A DNA stretch of 13,859 nucleotides from JAYVYM01 sp046593925 (GCA_046593925.1 JBKJQN010000068.1:1-13859), one strand, 5' to 3'. Numbered from the stretch's first letter, positions 1 to 7,691 are shown. Numbers and translations are program-made. The notes: a model not told the origin generated them from the letters alone.

Positions 1-1212
1 ATCGCCAACACCCTGCTCTTCGGATATCTCAACCACGCCGTCTCGATGTACGAGGGCAAGTACGCCTCCCGCGAGGACATCGATGCGGCGATGCGGTTCG
101 GCACGGGCCACCCGATGGGTCCGCTTGCCCTGCTCGACCTCATCGGCCTGGACTCGGCGTACGAGATCCTCGAGACGATGTACGCGCAGTCGCGCGACCA
201 CCGGCACGCTCCCGCGCCGCTGCTCAAGCAGTACGTCACCGCCGGGCTGCTGGGGCGCAAGTCCGGCCGCGGGATCTACACCTACGCCGGCCCCGGCTCG
301 CCTGAGGTGGTGGCAGATGCCGACACCGCGGCCGCCGGCCCGGACGGCAACGCCCGGGTGGTGACCACGGTCGGCGTCATCGGCACCGGCACGATGGCCG
401 GCGGCATCATCGAGGTCTGCGCGCGCAGCGGCTACGACGTCGTCTTCCGGGCCCGCGGGCAGGACAGGGTCGCGGCCGTGCACAGCAAGGTCGGGGCCTC
501 GCTCGCCAAGGCCGTGCAGCGCGGCCGGCTCACCGAACAGGAGCGGACCCAGACCCTGGACCGCATCACCGGCACGACCGAGCTCGACGCCCTCGCCGGG
601 TGTGACCTGGTCATCGAGGCGGTCGTGGAAGACCTCGCCGTCAAGCGCGCACTGTTCGGCGCCCTCGACGACGTGCTCAAGCCGGGCACCGTGATCGCGA
701 CCACGACGTCGTCGCTGCCGGTCATCGAGTGCGCGACCGCGACCTCGCGACCGCAGGACGTCGTCGGCATGCACTGGTTCAACCCGGCGACTGTCATGCG
801 GCTCGTCGAGGTGGTCCCCACGGTCACCACCGCCCCCGACGTCGTGGCGACCGTGCTGGAGGTCTGCGCGACGGTGGGTAAGCACGCGGTGCTCTGCGGC
901 GACCGCGCCGGGTTCATCGTCAACGCGCTGCTGTTCCCGTACCTCAACGACGCCGTCAAGATGCTCGAGGCGCACTACGCGAGCATCGACGACGTCGACC
1001 TGGCGATGACCAAGGGCTGCGGTCACCCGATGGGCCCGTTTGCGCTGATCGACGTGGTCGGCCTGGATGTGACCCTGGCCATCCAGCGCACCCTGTTCTC
1101 CGAGTTCCGCGAGCCCGGCGACGTCCCGGCCCCGATGCTGGAGCACCTGGTGCGGGCGGGTTACCTCGGCCGCAAGACCGGCCGCGGGTTCCGCGACTAC
1201 GCCAAGCGGTAG
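1..1212 (+). CDS. Tandem 3-hydroxybutyryl-CoA (3-hydroxyacyl-CoA) dehydrogenase, 5'-truncated
   Basis: The reading frame is open from base 1, so the N-terminus lies outside; 403 residues are visible. Residues 1-95 are the C-terminal helical domain of a first dehydrogenase copy (GHPMGP, LGRKSGRG). After a short linker a complete second copy follows (about 121-403). It has a Rossmann loop GTGTMAGG near 127-135, a serine pair at 237-238, catalytic His258 in MHWFNP, Glu270 in VEVV and Asn308 in FIVNALL, and its own GHPMGP/LGRKTGRG ending. The family oxidises (S)-3-hydroxyacyl-CoA to 3-ketoacyl-CoA, or the reverse in acetoacetyl-CoA reduction. Tandem-fused forms of about 590 residues are common in actinobacteria. 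The second nucleotide-binding site carries FRARG (149-153) where NAD enzymes usually have an acidic residue, hinting at NADP(H). It likely works with the thiolase and Ccr encoded further right. The family call is firm; the exact chain length of the substrate is inferred. Confidence 0.93.
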   Translation: MANTLLFGYLNHAVSMYEGKYASREDIDAAMRFGTGHPMGPLALLDLIGLDSAYEILETMYAQSRDHRHAPAPLLKQYVTAGLLGRKSGRGIYTYAGPGSPEVVADADTAAAGPDGNARVVTTVGVIGTGTMAGGIIEVCARSGYDVVFRARGQDRVAAVHSKVGASLAKAVQRGRLTEQERTQTLDRITGTTELDALAGCDLVIEAVVEDLAVKRALFGALDDVLKPGTVIATTTSSLPVIECATATSRPQDVVGMHWFNPATVMRLVEVVPTVTTAPDVVATVLEVCATVGKHAVLCGDRAGFIVNALLFPYLNDAVKMLEAHYASIDDVDLAMTKGCGHPMGPFALIDVVGLDVTLAIQRTLFSEFREPGDVPAPMLEHLVRAGYLGRKTGRGFRDYAKR

Positions 1213-1234
1213 TGGCCCGGGCAGGTAGGCGCTG

Positions 1235-1558
1235 ATGGCGGGCGGCTCGCGGCGGGCAGCGATGCGTGCCGCGGCCCGTGACCGGCTGCGGTCGGGCCAG
1301 GACGAGGAGCGGCCGCAGGTCCCGGCCGGTGAGCGGGTCGAGGACGGCTACGTCGTGCGCTCGGTCCCGGGCGCGGCCGGCCGGGCCTACCGGTGCCCGG
1401 GCTGCGACCAGCTGCTCGCCAGCGGCTCACCGCACGTCGTCGCCTGGCCGCAGGGCCGGCCCGACGACCGTCGGCACTGGCACACCGCCTGCTGGTCGGC
1501 CAGGGGCCGACGCGGCGTCAAGGTCCACCGGAGCAAGAACGCCCCGCGCTACGGCTGA
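1235..1558 (+). CDS. Small conserved actinobacterial protein with a Cys/His zinc-finger-like motif
   Basis: This is a 107-residue basic protein starting 22 bp after the dehydrogenase stop, so it is probably cotranscribed. The N-terminal 35 residues are Arg/Ala-rich and look disordered. The core has Cys54-Pro-Gly-Cys57, His67, then His81-Trp-His83-Thr-Ala-Cys86-Trp. This C-x2-C ... H-x2-C pattern would suit one zinc ion. The C-terminus is basic and ends APRYG. I recall similar short proteins in streptomycetes that are annotated as ATP/GTP-binding, but no P-loop is visible here, so I do not adopt that name. ATG 1235 has only a weak ribosome-binding site; ATG 1262 in the same frame is an alternative start. 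The function is unknown; nucleic-acid binding is a guess from charge and the zinc-finger pattern. Confidence 0.75.
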   Translation: MAGGSRRAAMRAAARDRLRSGQDEERPQVPAGERVEDGYVVRSVPGAAGRAYRCPGCDQLLASGSPHVVAWPQGRPDDRRHWHTACWSARGRRGVKVHRSKNAPRYG

Positions 1559-1585
1559 GTACGGGCCTCGCTAGGGTCGTTGGCG

Positions 1586-2311
1586 ATGCCCACCACCCCC
1601 ACCAGCACCCCGATCCGGGCCAACACCGTGCTGCCGGCCGAGCGGCGGCCGGTGACGCTGCACACCGCGGACGGCCTGCGCCTGGTCGGTGAGCTGGCGC
1701 TGCCGCTTTCCCGGCCACCGGTCGCCACCCTGGTCTGTCTGCACCCGCTGCCGACCGAGGGCGGGATGATGGACAGCCACCTGCTGCGCAAGGCCGCCTG
1801 GCGGCTGCCCGCACTGGCCGGCCTGGCCGTGCTGCGCTTCAACACGCGCGGGACGAGTAGCGAAGCGGGCACCAGCGAGGGCGAGTTCGACGCCGGGGAG
1901 TCCGAGCGGCTGGACGTCGCGGCCGCGCTCGACCTGGCGGAGGCCGAGGACCTGCCGCAGCTGTGGCTGCTCGGCTGGTCGTTCGGCACCGACCTCGCGC
2001 TGCGGTACGGCTGCGATCCGTCGGTGGAGGGGGCGCTGCTGATCAGCCCGCCGCTGCGCTTCTCGCAGCCGGCCGACCTCGCGGTGTGGGCCCGGTCCGG
2101 CAAGCCGCTGGTCGCGCTGGTGCCCGAGCTGGACGACTATCTGCGCCCCGCGCAGGCCCGCGAACGCTTCGCTGTGGTCCCGCAGGCCCGCGTGGTGGAC
2201 TTCCCCGGCGCCAAGCACCTGTTCGTCGGTCACACCGAGGCACTGCTGGACGCCGTCGTGGCGCAGGTCGTACCCGGCAGCCCACCGCTGCCCCGGAGCT
2301 GGTCGGCGTGA
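1586..2311 (+). CDS. Alpha/beta hydrolase (dienelactone hydrolase/YcjY-like fold)
   Basis: This is a 241-residue protein counted from ATG 1586; TTG 1580, two codons upstream, is also possible, and neither has a good ribosome-binding site. The fold landmarks are in order: an HP oxyanion turn at 53-54, the RFNTRGT strand-turn near 84-90, the nucleophile elbow Gly-Trp-Ser132-Phe-Gly at 130-134, an acidic residue at Asp183/Asp184 in the PELDDY segment, and His211 in the AKHLF segment. Together these form a plausible Ser-Asp-His triad. No signal peptide is seen, so it should be cytosolic. It is the third closely spaced + strand gene after the dehydrogenase (27-bp gap) and ends one base from the convergent AI-2E gene. 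The substrate is unknown; a carboxylester or acyl-CoA thioester is possible from the context but not shown. Confidence 0.85.
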   Translation: MPTTPTSTPIRANTVLPAERRPVTLHTADGLRLVGELALPLSRPPVATLVCLHPLPTEGGMMDSHLLRKAAWRLPALAGLAVLRFNTRGTSSEAGTSEGEFDAGESERLDVAAALDLAEAEDLPQLWLLGWSFGTDLALRYGCDPSVEGALLISPPLRFSQPADLAVWARSGKPLVALVPELDDYLRPAQARERFAVVPQARVVDFPGAKHLFVGHTEALLDAVVAQVVPGSPPLPRSWSA

Positions 2312-2312
2312 C

Positions 2313-3689
2313 TCAGGCGGCGTCCTGGCGGGGGGCCACGACCTCGCCCAGCACCAGCTGGACGGCTGCAGCGATCGGGATCGCCAGCAGGGCGCCGACC
2401 ACGCCGAGCAGCGAGGCCCCGATCAGCACCGCGATGATGGTCGCCGCCGGCGACACGTCGACCGACCGCTTCATGATCCGCGGGTACAGCACGTAGTTCT
2501 CGACCTGCTGGTAGGCGAGGTAGTAGACGGCCGCGATGATGCCCACCTGGAGGCTGACCGAGAACGCGACCAGCGTGATGATCGCCGCGCCGATGGTGGC
2601 GCCGACCAGAGGGATCAGGTCGGTCAGCGCGACCAGCAGCGCGAGCGCCAGCGGGTTGGGAACACCGATGGCCAGCAGCAGGACGAACGTCGTGACCCCC
2701 GCGATCGCAGCGATGCCCAGTGCTCCCGCGACGTAGCCGCCGACCCGGGTGAGGATCTCGTCGGTGAGCAGGCCGACCCGGGCACGTCGGCTGCGTGGCA
2801 CGAGGCGGTAGGCGTTCGTCTTCATCGCCGGCAGGTTCGACAGGAAGTACAGCGTGAGGATGAGCACGGTCAGGGCGCTGAAGAACGCGCTGAGCAGCAG
2901 TTTGCCGACGCCGATGACCCCCCCGAAGACCGTGCCGCCGATGCGCGCCGGATCGTTCAGGGCGTTCTGGACCTGTGCCAGGACGTGGTAGCGGGCGTCG
3001 AGCTGTGCGATCCGCTGGTTGTCCTGCAGGTTCTGCACGTAGTCCGGGACCGCGGCCACGAACTGCTGGCCCTGCACGATGATCGGCGGCACGACTGCTG
3101 CCGCGACACCGACGAAGAACAGCAGCACGGCGAGCAGCACCACCCCGACCGCGCGGCCCCGCGAGAGCCGGCGGCGCTCCAGCCACTGGACGGCCGGGTC
3201 CAGACCGATGGCGAGGAACCCGGACACCAGCAGCAGGATCAGCACGCTGCGCACGGCGTCCAGCGCCTGCACCAGCCCGTACGCCAGGGCGACGCCGAGC
3301 GCGGCCGTGAAGCCGATCCGGAACGGCGACCGCTGGCTCATCGGCTGCCCGATCCGGCCGTACGGGTTGTCGTCGTCGACCTGCGCCTCGAGCCTGCGGC
3401 CCGCAGTGTCGACCAACGGGTCGTCGGGGGCGACCACCGAGGCTGCCTCGACGGCGGCGGTCCCGGCCTGTACCGAGGCATCCCGGGCCGCCCCGGAGGC
3501 GGTGGCCGCGGCGGAGGCCTGCTGCGCCGCCCCCCGCGCAGCCGCGGCTGCGCCCTGTGACTCGAGGACGGCCTGCCCGACCGCCTGGTTCACGGCGCGG
3601 TCGACGGCCGGGTCCAGGCGGCCCTCGACCCGGTCGGCCACCTGCTCCTCGACGGTGCCCGGCGCGGGGGAGTCGGCGGGCCCGGTCAA
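2313..3689 (-). CDS. AI-2E (PerM/YdiK-type) family membrane protein with a long alanine-rich N-terminus
   Basis: This is a 458-residue protein from a TTG start 8 bases after the stop of the upstream DivIVA-like gene. Residues 125-446 carry about eight hydrophobic segments (about 125-141, 147-163, 181-203, 262-284, 318-342, 345-366, 368-392, 414-446). Family signatures are visible: LIPLVGATIGA at 358-368 and QQVENYVLYPRIM at 394-406. The family includes quorum-signal exporters and Na+/H+ antiporters, so the substrate cannot be read from sequence. Residues 1-120 are unusual: hydrophilic, Ala-rich, with short amphipathic stretches and no membrane segment. ATG 3341 (residue 117) would give a protein of ordinary family length. 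I keep the long form because otherwise some 350 bases would be empty and the next gene upstream ends at 3698. The start is uncertain; the family is firm. Confidence 0.85.
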   Translation of the reverse strand: MTGPADSPAPGTVEEQVADRVEGRLDPAVDRAVNQAVGQAVLESQGAAAAARGAAQQASAAATASGAARDASVQAGTAAVEAASVVAPDDPLVDTAGRRLEAQVDDDNPYGRIGQPMSQRSPFRIGFTAALGVALAYGLVQALDAVRSVLILLLVSGFLAIGLDPAVQWLERRRLSRGRAVGVVLLAVLLFFVGVAAAVVPPIIVQGQQFVAAVPDYVQNLQDNQRIAQLDARYHVLAQVQNALNDPARIGGTVFGGVIGVGKLLLSAFFSALTVLILTLYFLSNLPAMKTNAYRLVPRSRRARVGLLTDEILTRVGGYVAGALGIAAIAGVTTFVLLLAIGVPNPLALALLVALTDLIPLVGATIGAAIITLVAFSVSLQVGIIAAVYYLAYQQVENYVLYPRIMKRSVDVSPAATIIAVLIGASLLGVVGALLAIPIAAAVQLVLGEVVAPRQDAA

Positions 3690-3697
3690 TTCACGGC

Positions 3698-4534
3698 CTA
3701 GCGGTCGTCGCCGAGCGGCACCGAGCCCGCACCCAGCGGCCCGGTCGCGGCGGTGAGCGTGTCGCGAAGGGTCTGCAGCTGCTGGGCGATCGTGTCGCGC
3801 TGCCGCGCGAGGTCGCGGACGTCGCGCTGGGCCTGCTCGGTGGTGCGGGAGGCGTTCTCGCGGGCCTCGTCGTGCATCCGGCGGACATCTTCGTCGGCAT
3901 TCGAGAGCTGCACCTCGGCCTTGTGCTGCGCCTCGGTGAGCAGCGTGTGGGCCTGCTGCTCGGCGCCCTGCGCGGTGTCGTGGGCGTGCTGCTCGGCGCG
4001 CCCCACCGTCTCGTCGGCCTCGCGTCGGGCGCCATCCCGGACGACCTCGGCGTCACGCTGGGCCTCCAGTCGCAGCCGGTCGGCCTCGGCGGCCGAGCCC
4101 TCGATATCGCGCTCGCGCTGCTCGAGCGCGGCGGTCCGGTCGGCGTGCTCCGCGGCAGCGGTCGCCCGCGCGTCGGCCAGCAGCTGGTCGGCATGCTCAC
4201 GCGCCTCCGCGCGCATCGCAGCCGACTCCTGCTCGGCCAGCGTGAGCATCGTCGCCAGCCGCTCGCCGACCAGGCTGGCCGGCTCCGGCCGGCCCTCCGC
4301 GCGCTGCTCGGCCTGCTCGAGCCTGCCGCGCACGGCCTGCAGCTCCCGGTCGGCGGCAGCGAGCCGGGTGCTGTCGTCGGCGTGCCGCGCCTCGTTCTCC
4401 GACAGCTCCAGCTCGACCCGGTCGAGGTAGTCGTTAACCTGCCGCGGGTCGTAGCCGCGCAGCACCTTGTCGAAGCCGGTCGGCTCGGCGTCGGCGTGCA
4501 GTGGGAGCAGGTCGTGCTCGTCCGTGGTCGCCAT
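3698..4534 (-). CDS. DivIVA-motif coiled-coil protein, FilP/Scy-like polarity or cytoskeletal protein
   Basis: The protein has 278 residues from ATG 4534, chosen because an AGGACAGGGG ribosome-binding site precedes it; an in-frame extension to 4636 adds a poor Arg-rich leader. Residues 20-50 hold a DivIVA-type N-terminal motif (GFDKVLRGYDPRQVNDYL). Residues 40-262 are a charged Ala/Glu/Arg/Gln-rich helix with heptad character, i.e. a long coiled coil. The tail is short and glycine-rich. Proteins of this design bind the membrane at cell poles or form intermediate-filament-like scaffolds. From memory, Streptomyces filP and scy lie beside the same epimerase/thiolase/meaB block, which supports the comparison. 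It follows ccr by 91 bp and may share its transcript; the AI-2E gene follows at once. Whether it is a true FilP orthologue or another DivIVA-family member cannot be settled here. Confidence 0.82.
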   Translation of the reverse strand: MATTDEHDLLPLHADAEPTGFDKVLRGYDPRQVNDYLDRVELELSENEARHADDSTRLAAADRELQAVRGRLEQAEQRAEGRPEPASLVGERLATMLTLAEQESAAMRAEAREHADQLLADARATAAAEHADRTAALEQRERDIEGSAAEADRLRLEAQRDAEVVRDGARREADETVGRAEQHAHDTAQGAEQQAHTLLTEAQHKAEVQLSNADEDVRRMHDEARENASRTTEQAQRDVRDLARQRDTIAQQLQTLRDTLTAATGPLGAGSVPLGDDR

Positions 4535-4625
4535 GGCCCCTGTCCTACCACCGCGGGGGCCCCTCGACGCGTAGGCGCGGCGGGCTCCCCGTCTCGCGGT
4601 CAGGCGCGGTCCTTCACACGTCAGT

Positions 4626-5963
4626 TCAGACGTCACGGAAGCGGTTGATGGCCTCGAGGTGCCGCGCGCGGAACTCCTCGGCCTCTGGGGCGACGCCCAG
4701 GCCTTCCTCCGGGGCGAGGCACAGCACCCCCACCTTGCCCTGGTGCTGGTTCTGCTGGACGTCGTACGCCGCCTGCCCGGTGTCGGCGAGCGGGTAGGTC
4801 CGGGACAGCGTCGGATGGATCAGGCCCTTGGAGATCAGCCGGTTGGCCTCCCAGCTCTCGCGGTGGTTGGCGAAGTGCGAGCCGATGATCCGCTTGAGGT
4901 TCATCCAGAAGTAGCGGTTGTCGTAGGAGTGCAGGTATCCGCTGGTGGAGGCGCAGGAGGTAATCGTCCCACCCTTCTTGGTGACGTAGACCGAGGCGCC
5001 GAAGGTCTCCCGACCCGGGTGCTCGAAGACGATGTCGATGTCCTCGCCGCCGGTGAGCGCGCGGATCCGCTTGCCGAACCGCTGCCACTCCTTGGGGTCC
5101 TGGTTGTGCTCGTCCTTCCAGAACCGGTAGCCCTCCGCACTCCGGTCGATGACCAGCTCGGCGCCCATCCGGCGCACGATCTCGGCCTTCTGCGGGCTGC
5201 TGACAACGCAGACCGGGATCGCGCCGCCGTTGAGGGCGTACTGGGTGGCGTAGGAGCCGAGGCCGCCGCTGGCGCCCCAGATCAGCACCGTGTCGCCCTG
5301 CTTCATGGCACCGCCGTTCTTGCTGACCAGCTGGCGGTACGCGGTGGCGTTGACCAGCCCGGGCGCGGCCGCCTCCTCCCAGGTCAGGTGGGCTGCCTTG
5401 GGCATCAGCTGGTTGGCCTTGACCAGGGCCAGCTCGGCGAGGCCTCCGAAGTTGGTCTCGAAGCCCCAGATGCGCTGCTGCGGATCCATCATCGCGTCGT
5501 CGTAGCCGGCCGCATCCTCCATCTCGACCGACAGGCAGTGCGCCACGACCCGGTCGCCGGCCTTCCACTTCGACACCCCCGGCCCGACGGCCAGCACGAC
5601 GCCGGACAGGTCACTGCCGACGACGTGGTAGGGCAGGTCGTGGCGCTTGGTGAGCTCGCTCAGCCGGCCGTACCGCTCCAGGAAGCCGAACGTCGACACC
5701 GGCTCGAAGATCGAGGTCCAGACCGTGTTGAAGTTGATGCTCGACGCCATCACGGCGACGACCGCCTCGCCGGGCCCGAGCTCGGGGGTCGCCACCTCGT
5801 CGAGGTGCAGGCTGCGGCGGGGGTCCTTGTCGTTGGACGCGAGGCCCTCGAACATGTCGACCTCGTCCTTGCGGACGACCACGCCGCGGTAGGACTCCGG
5901 CACGGCCGTCCCGGCGAGGGCTGCCGGGTCGCCCGACAGCACGGCGTCGAGGATGTCCTTCAC
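4626..5963 (-). CDS. ccr: Crotonyl-CoA carboxylase/reductase
   Basis: The enzyme has 445 residues, the usual family length. It reductively carboxylates crotonyl-CoA with NADPH and CO2 to (2S)-ethylmalonyl-CoA. It is an MDR-fold protein with the nucleotide-binding loop WGASGGLGSYA at 229-239. The four residues known to hold CO2 in the Kitasatospora enzyme (N81, F170, E171, H365) appear here as Asn79 (SSINFNT), Phe168-Glu169 (WGFETNFGG) and His363 (GSHFANHR), all with the same offset of two. The carboxylating function therefore looks intact, unlike in plain enoyl reductases. The GTG start at 5963 overlaps the epimerase stop (GTGA), and an AGGAAAGG sequence lies upstream inside that gene. The frame stays open to 7694, but that extension is antisense to the thiolase and was discarded. 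The product is the direct substrate of the epimerase encoded just before it. Confidence 0.96.
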   Translation of the reverse strand: MKDILDAVLSGDPAALAGTAVPESYRGVVVRKDEVDMFEGLASNDKDPRRSLHLDEVATPELGPGEAVVAVMASSINFNTVWTSIFEPVSTFGFLERYGRLSELTKRHDLPYHVVGSDLSGVVLAVGPGVSKWKAGDRVVAHCLSVEMEDAAGYDDAMMDPQQRIWGFETNFGGLAELALVKANQLMPKAAHLTWEEAAAPGLVNATAYRQLVSKNGGAMKQGDTVLIWGASGGLGSYATQYALNGGAIPVCVVSSPQKAEIVRRMGAELVIDRSAEGYRFWKDEHNQDPKEWQRFGKRIRALTGGEDIDIVFEHPGRETFGASVYVTKKGGTITSCASTSGYLHSYDNRYFWMNLKRIIGSHFANHRESWEANRLISKGLIHPTLSRTYPLADTGQAAYDVQQNQHQGKVGVLCLAPEEGLGVAPEAEEFRARHLEAINRFRDV

Positions 5964-6391
5964 AGGGCGGCCTTTCCTGGGACAGCCGGCTCGACGAGCT
6001 CCACGAGCACCCCGCCGGCGCTCTTGGGATGGATGAAGTTGACCCGGCTGCCGGCCGTCCCGCTCTTCGGTTGGTCGTACAGCAGCCGCATGCCCTGCGC
6101 GCGCAGGTGGGCCGACACCTCGTCGACGTCGTCGACCCGGTAGGCCATCTGCTGGATGCCGGGGCCGCTGGCAGACAGGAAGCGGCCGATCGTCGAGTCC
6201 GGCGACAAGGGCGACAGCAGCTGGATGTAGGACCCGGAGTCGCCGACCTGCAGCATCGCCTCGCGGACGCCCTGCTCGGCGTTGACCTCGGTGTGCACGC
6301 ACGTCATGCCGTACGCCGACTCGTACATGGCGATCGCCGCGTCGAGGTCGGCGACGGCGATGCCGACGTGGTCGATGTGCGTGATCTTCAA
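5960..6391 (-). CDS. mce: Methylmalonyl-CoA (ethylmalonyl-CoA) epimerase
   Basis: This is a 143-residue protein of the vicinal-oxygen-chelate (glyoxalase) fold that interconverts (R)- and (S)-methylmalonyl-CoA, and in Ccr pathways ethylmalonyl-CoA. The N-terminal IDHVGIAVADLDAAI motif supplies the first metal His. Further landmarks are an ESAYGM segment, a GPGIQQMAYRVDD strand, an NFIHPKSAGGVLVELVE ending, and metal-ligand Gln/Glu candidates in IQLLSP and LVELVE. The frame runs back to 6571, but homology begins at the TTG codon at 6391, which has GGAG six bases upstream; the extra 60 residues overlap the promoter region and the thiolase start. It is the first gene of the leftward string and overlaps ccr by four bases, suggesting translational coupling. 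The epimerase call is strong; preference for methyl- or ethylmalonyl-CoA is not visible. Confidence 0.93.
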   Translation of the reverse strand: MKITHIDHVGIAVADLDAAIAMYESAYGMTCVHTEVNAEQGVREAMLQVGDSGSYIQLLSPLSPDSTIGRFLSASGPGIQQMAYRVDDVDEVSAHLRAQGMRLLYDQPKSGTAGSRVNFIHPKSAGGVLVELVEPAVPGKAAL

Positions 6392-6479
6392 GGTGGGCTC
6401 CGGGTACGGGTCGGTCGGGTGCCGATATCCTCGCAGGACCGCCGTCCCGCTCCGGGGACGTCCCCGCCTGGAGGACCCC
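6392..6479. promoter_or_regulatory. Divergent promoter region between epi-ccr and thiolase-meaB
   Basis: These 88 bases separate the TTG of the epimerase from the GTG of the thiolase, so both promoters must lie here or within the flanking coding ends. A TATCCT hexamer at 6426-6431 fits a -10 box for the + strand, but no convincing -35 precedes it. The thiolase ribosome-binding site GGAGGA is at 6470-6475. No operator repeat is obvious. Confidence 0.4.
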
Positions 6480-7691
6480 GTGGCCCGATACGACAACCCG
6501 TCCGTGATCGTCGCGGGCGCCCGCACCCCGATCGGCAAGCTGGCCGGGGCCCTCAAGAACTTCACCGCCATGGACCTCGGCGGGATCGCGATCGCCGCCG
6601 CGCTCGAGCGCTCGGGCGTGACCGGTGACCAGGTCGATTACGTGATCATGGGCCACGTGCTGCAGGCCGGGCAGGGCCAGATCACCGCCCGCCAGGCGGC
6701 CGTCAAGGGCGGCATCCCGATGGACGTCCCCGCGCTGACCATCAACAAGGTGTGTCTGTCCGGCCTGTCCGCCATCGCGCTGGCCGACCAGCTGATCCGC
6801 GCGGGGGAGGTGGAGATCGTCGTGGCCGGCGGGATGGAGTCGATGACCGGCGCGCCCTACCTGCTGCCCAAGGCCCGCCAGGGCTACCGGTACGGCAACG
6901 CCGAGCTCGTCGACGCGACCTTCCACGACGGGCTGTTCGACGCCTTCGACCGGGTGCCGATGGGGGAGGGCACCGAGCGCCACAACGCGCGCTACGCCAT
7001 GACGCGCGAGGAGCAGGACGAGTTCGCGGCCCGCAGCCACGAGTTGGCCGCTGCCGCGATCAAGGACGGGCGCTTCGCCGACGAGATCGTGCCGGTCAGC
7101 ATCCCGCAGCGCAAGGGCGACCCGATCGTGGTCAGCGAGGACGAGGGCGTGCGGCCCGGGACCACTCCCGAGTCCCTCGCGAAGCTCCGCCCGGCGTTCA
7201 CCGTCGACGGCTCGATCAGCGCCGGGAACGCCTCGCAGATCTCCGACGGCGCAGCCGCGGTGGTGGTGATGAGCCGAGCCAAGGCACAGCAGCTCGGGTT
7301 GACCTGGCTGGCCGAGATCGGCGCGCACGGCATCGTCGCCGGGCCTGACAGCTCGCTGCAGGAGCAGCCGGCCAACGCGATCAGGAAGGCCCTCGAGAAA
7401 GAGGGCCTCGGCGTCGAGGACGTCGACCTGTTCGAGCTCAACGAGGCGTTTGCGGCGGTCGGCATTGCCTCGACCCGGGCCCTCGGCGTGGACCCGGCCA
7501 AGGTCAACCCGAACGGCGGCGCCATCGCCCTCGGGCACCCGATCGGCGCGTCCGGTGCCCGCCTCGTGCTGCACCTGGCCCACGAGCTCCGGCGGCGCGG
7601 CGGTGGCACCGGGGCGGCGGCGCTGTGCGGCGGCGGGGGCCAGGGCGACGCCCTGATCGTCCGGGTGCCCGCCGCCCCACCCACGGCGTGA
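6480..7691 (+). CDS. Acetyl-CoA C-acetyltransferase (thiolase)
   Basis: The enzyme has 403 residues, typical for a biosynthetic-type thiolase. It condenses two acetyl-CoA to acetoacetyl-CoA, or the reverse. The acylated nucleophile is Cys92 in NKVCLSG. Also present are GGMESMTGAPY at 118-127, the NEAF loop at 321-324, His353 in GGAIALGHPIGASGAR, and the second catalytic Cys383 in the CGGGGQGDA segment. The GTG start at 6480 was chosen because GGAGGA lies four bases upstream and the Rossmann-like start (SVIVAGARTPIG) follows at once; the frame itself is open back to 6282. It is transcribed away from epi-ccr and overlaps meaB. It would provide the first step towards 3-hydroxybutyryl-CoA and crotonyl-CoA for Ccr. 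Activity on longer 3-ketoacyl-CoA cannot be excluded. Confidence 0.95.
   Translation: MARYDNPSVIVAGARTPIGKLAGALKNFTAMDLGGIAIAAALERSGVTGDQVDYVIMGHVLQAGQGQITARQAAVKGGIPMDVPALTINKVCLSGLSAIALADQLIRAGEVEIVVAGGMESMTGAPYLLPKARQGYRYGNAELVDATFHDGLFDAFDRVPMGEGTERHNARYAMTREEQDEFAARSHELAAAAIKDGRFADEIVPVSIPQRKGDPIVVSEDEGVRPGTTPESLAKLRPAFTVDGSISAGNASQISDGAAAVVVMSRAKAQQLGLTWLAEIGAHGIVAGPDSSLQEQPANAIRKALEKEGLGVEDVDLFELNEAFAAVGIASTRALGVDPAKVNPNGGAIALGHPIGASGARLVLHLAHELRRRGGGTGAAALCGGGGQGDALIVRVPAAPPTA

Noticed and set aside
4535..4636. 34-residue N-terminal extension of the DivIVA-like protein
   Set aside because: ATG 4534 has a ribosome-binding site and places the DivIVA motif near the N-terminus as usual.
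6392..6571. N-terminal extension of the epimerase to 6571
   Set aside because: It would overlap the thiolase start and the shared promoter region and adds 60 residues not seen in the family; TTG 6391 has a good ribosome-binding site.
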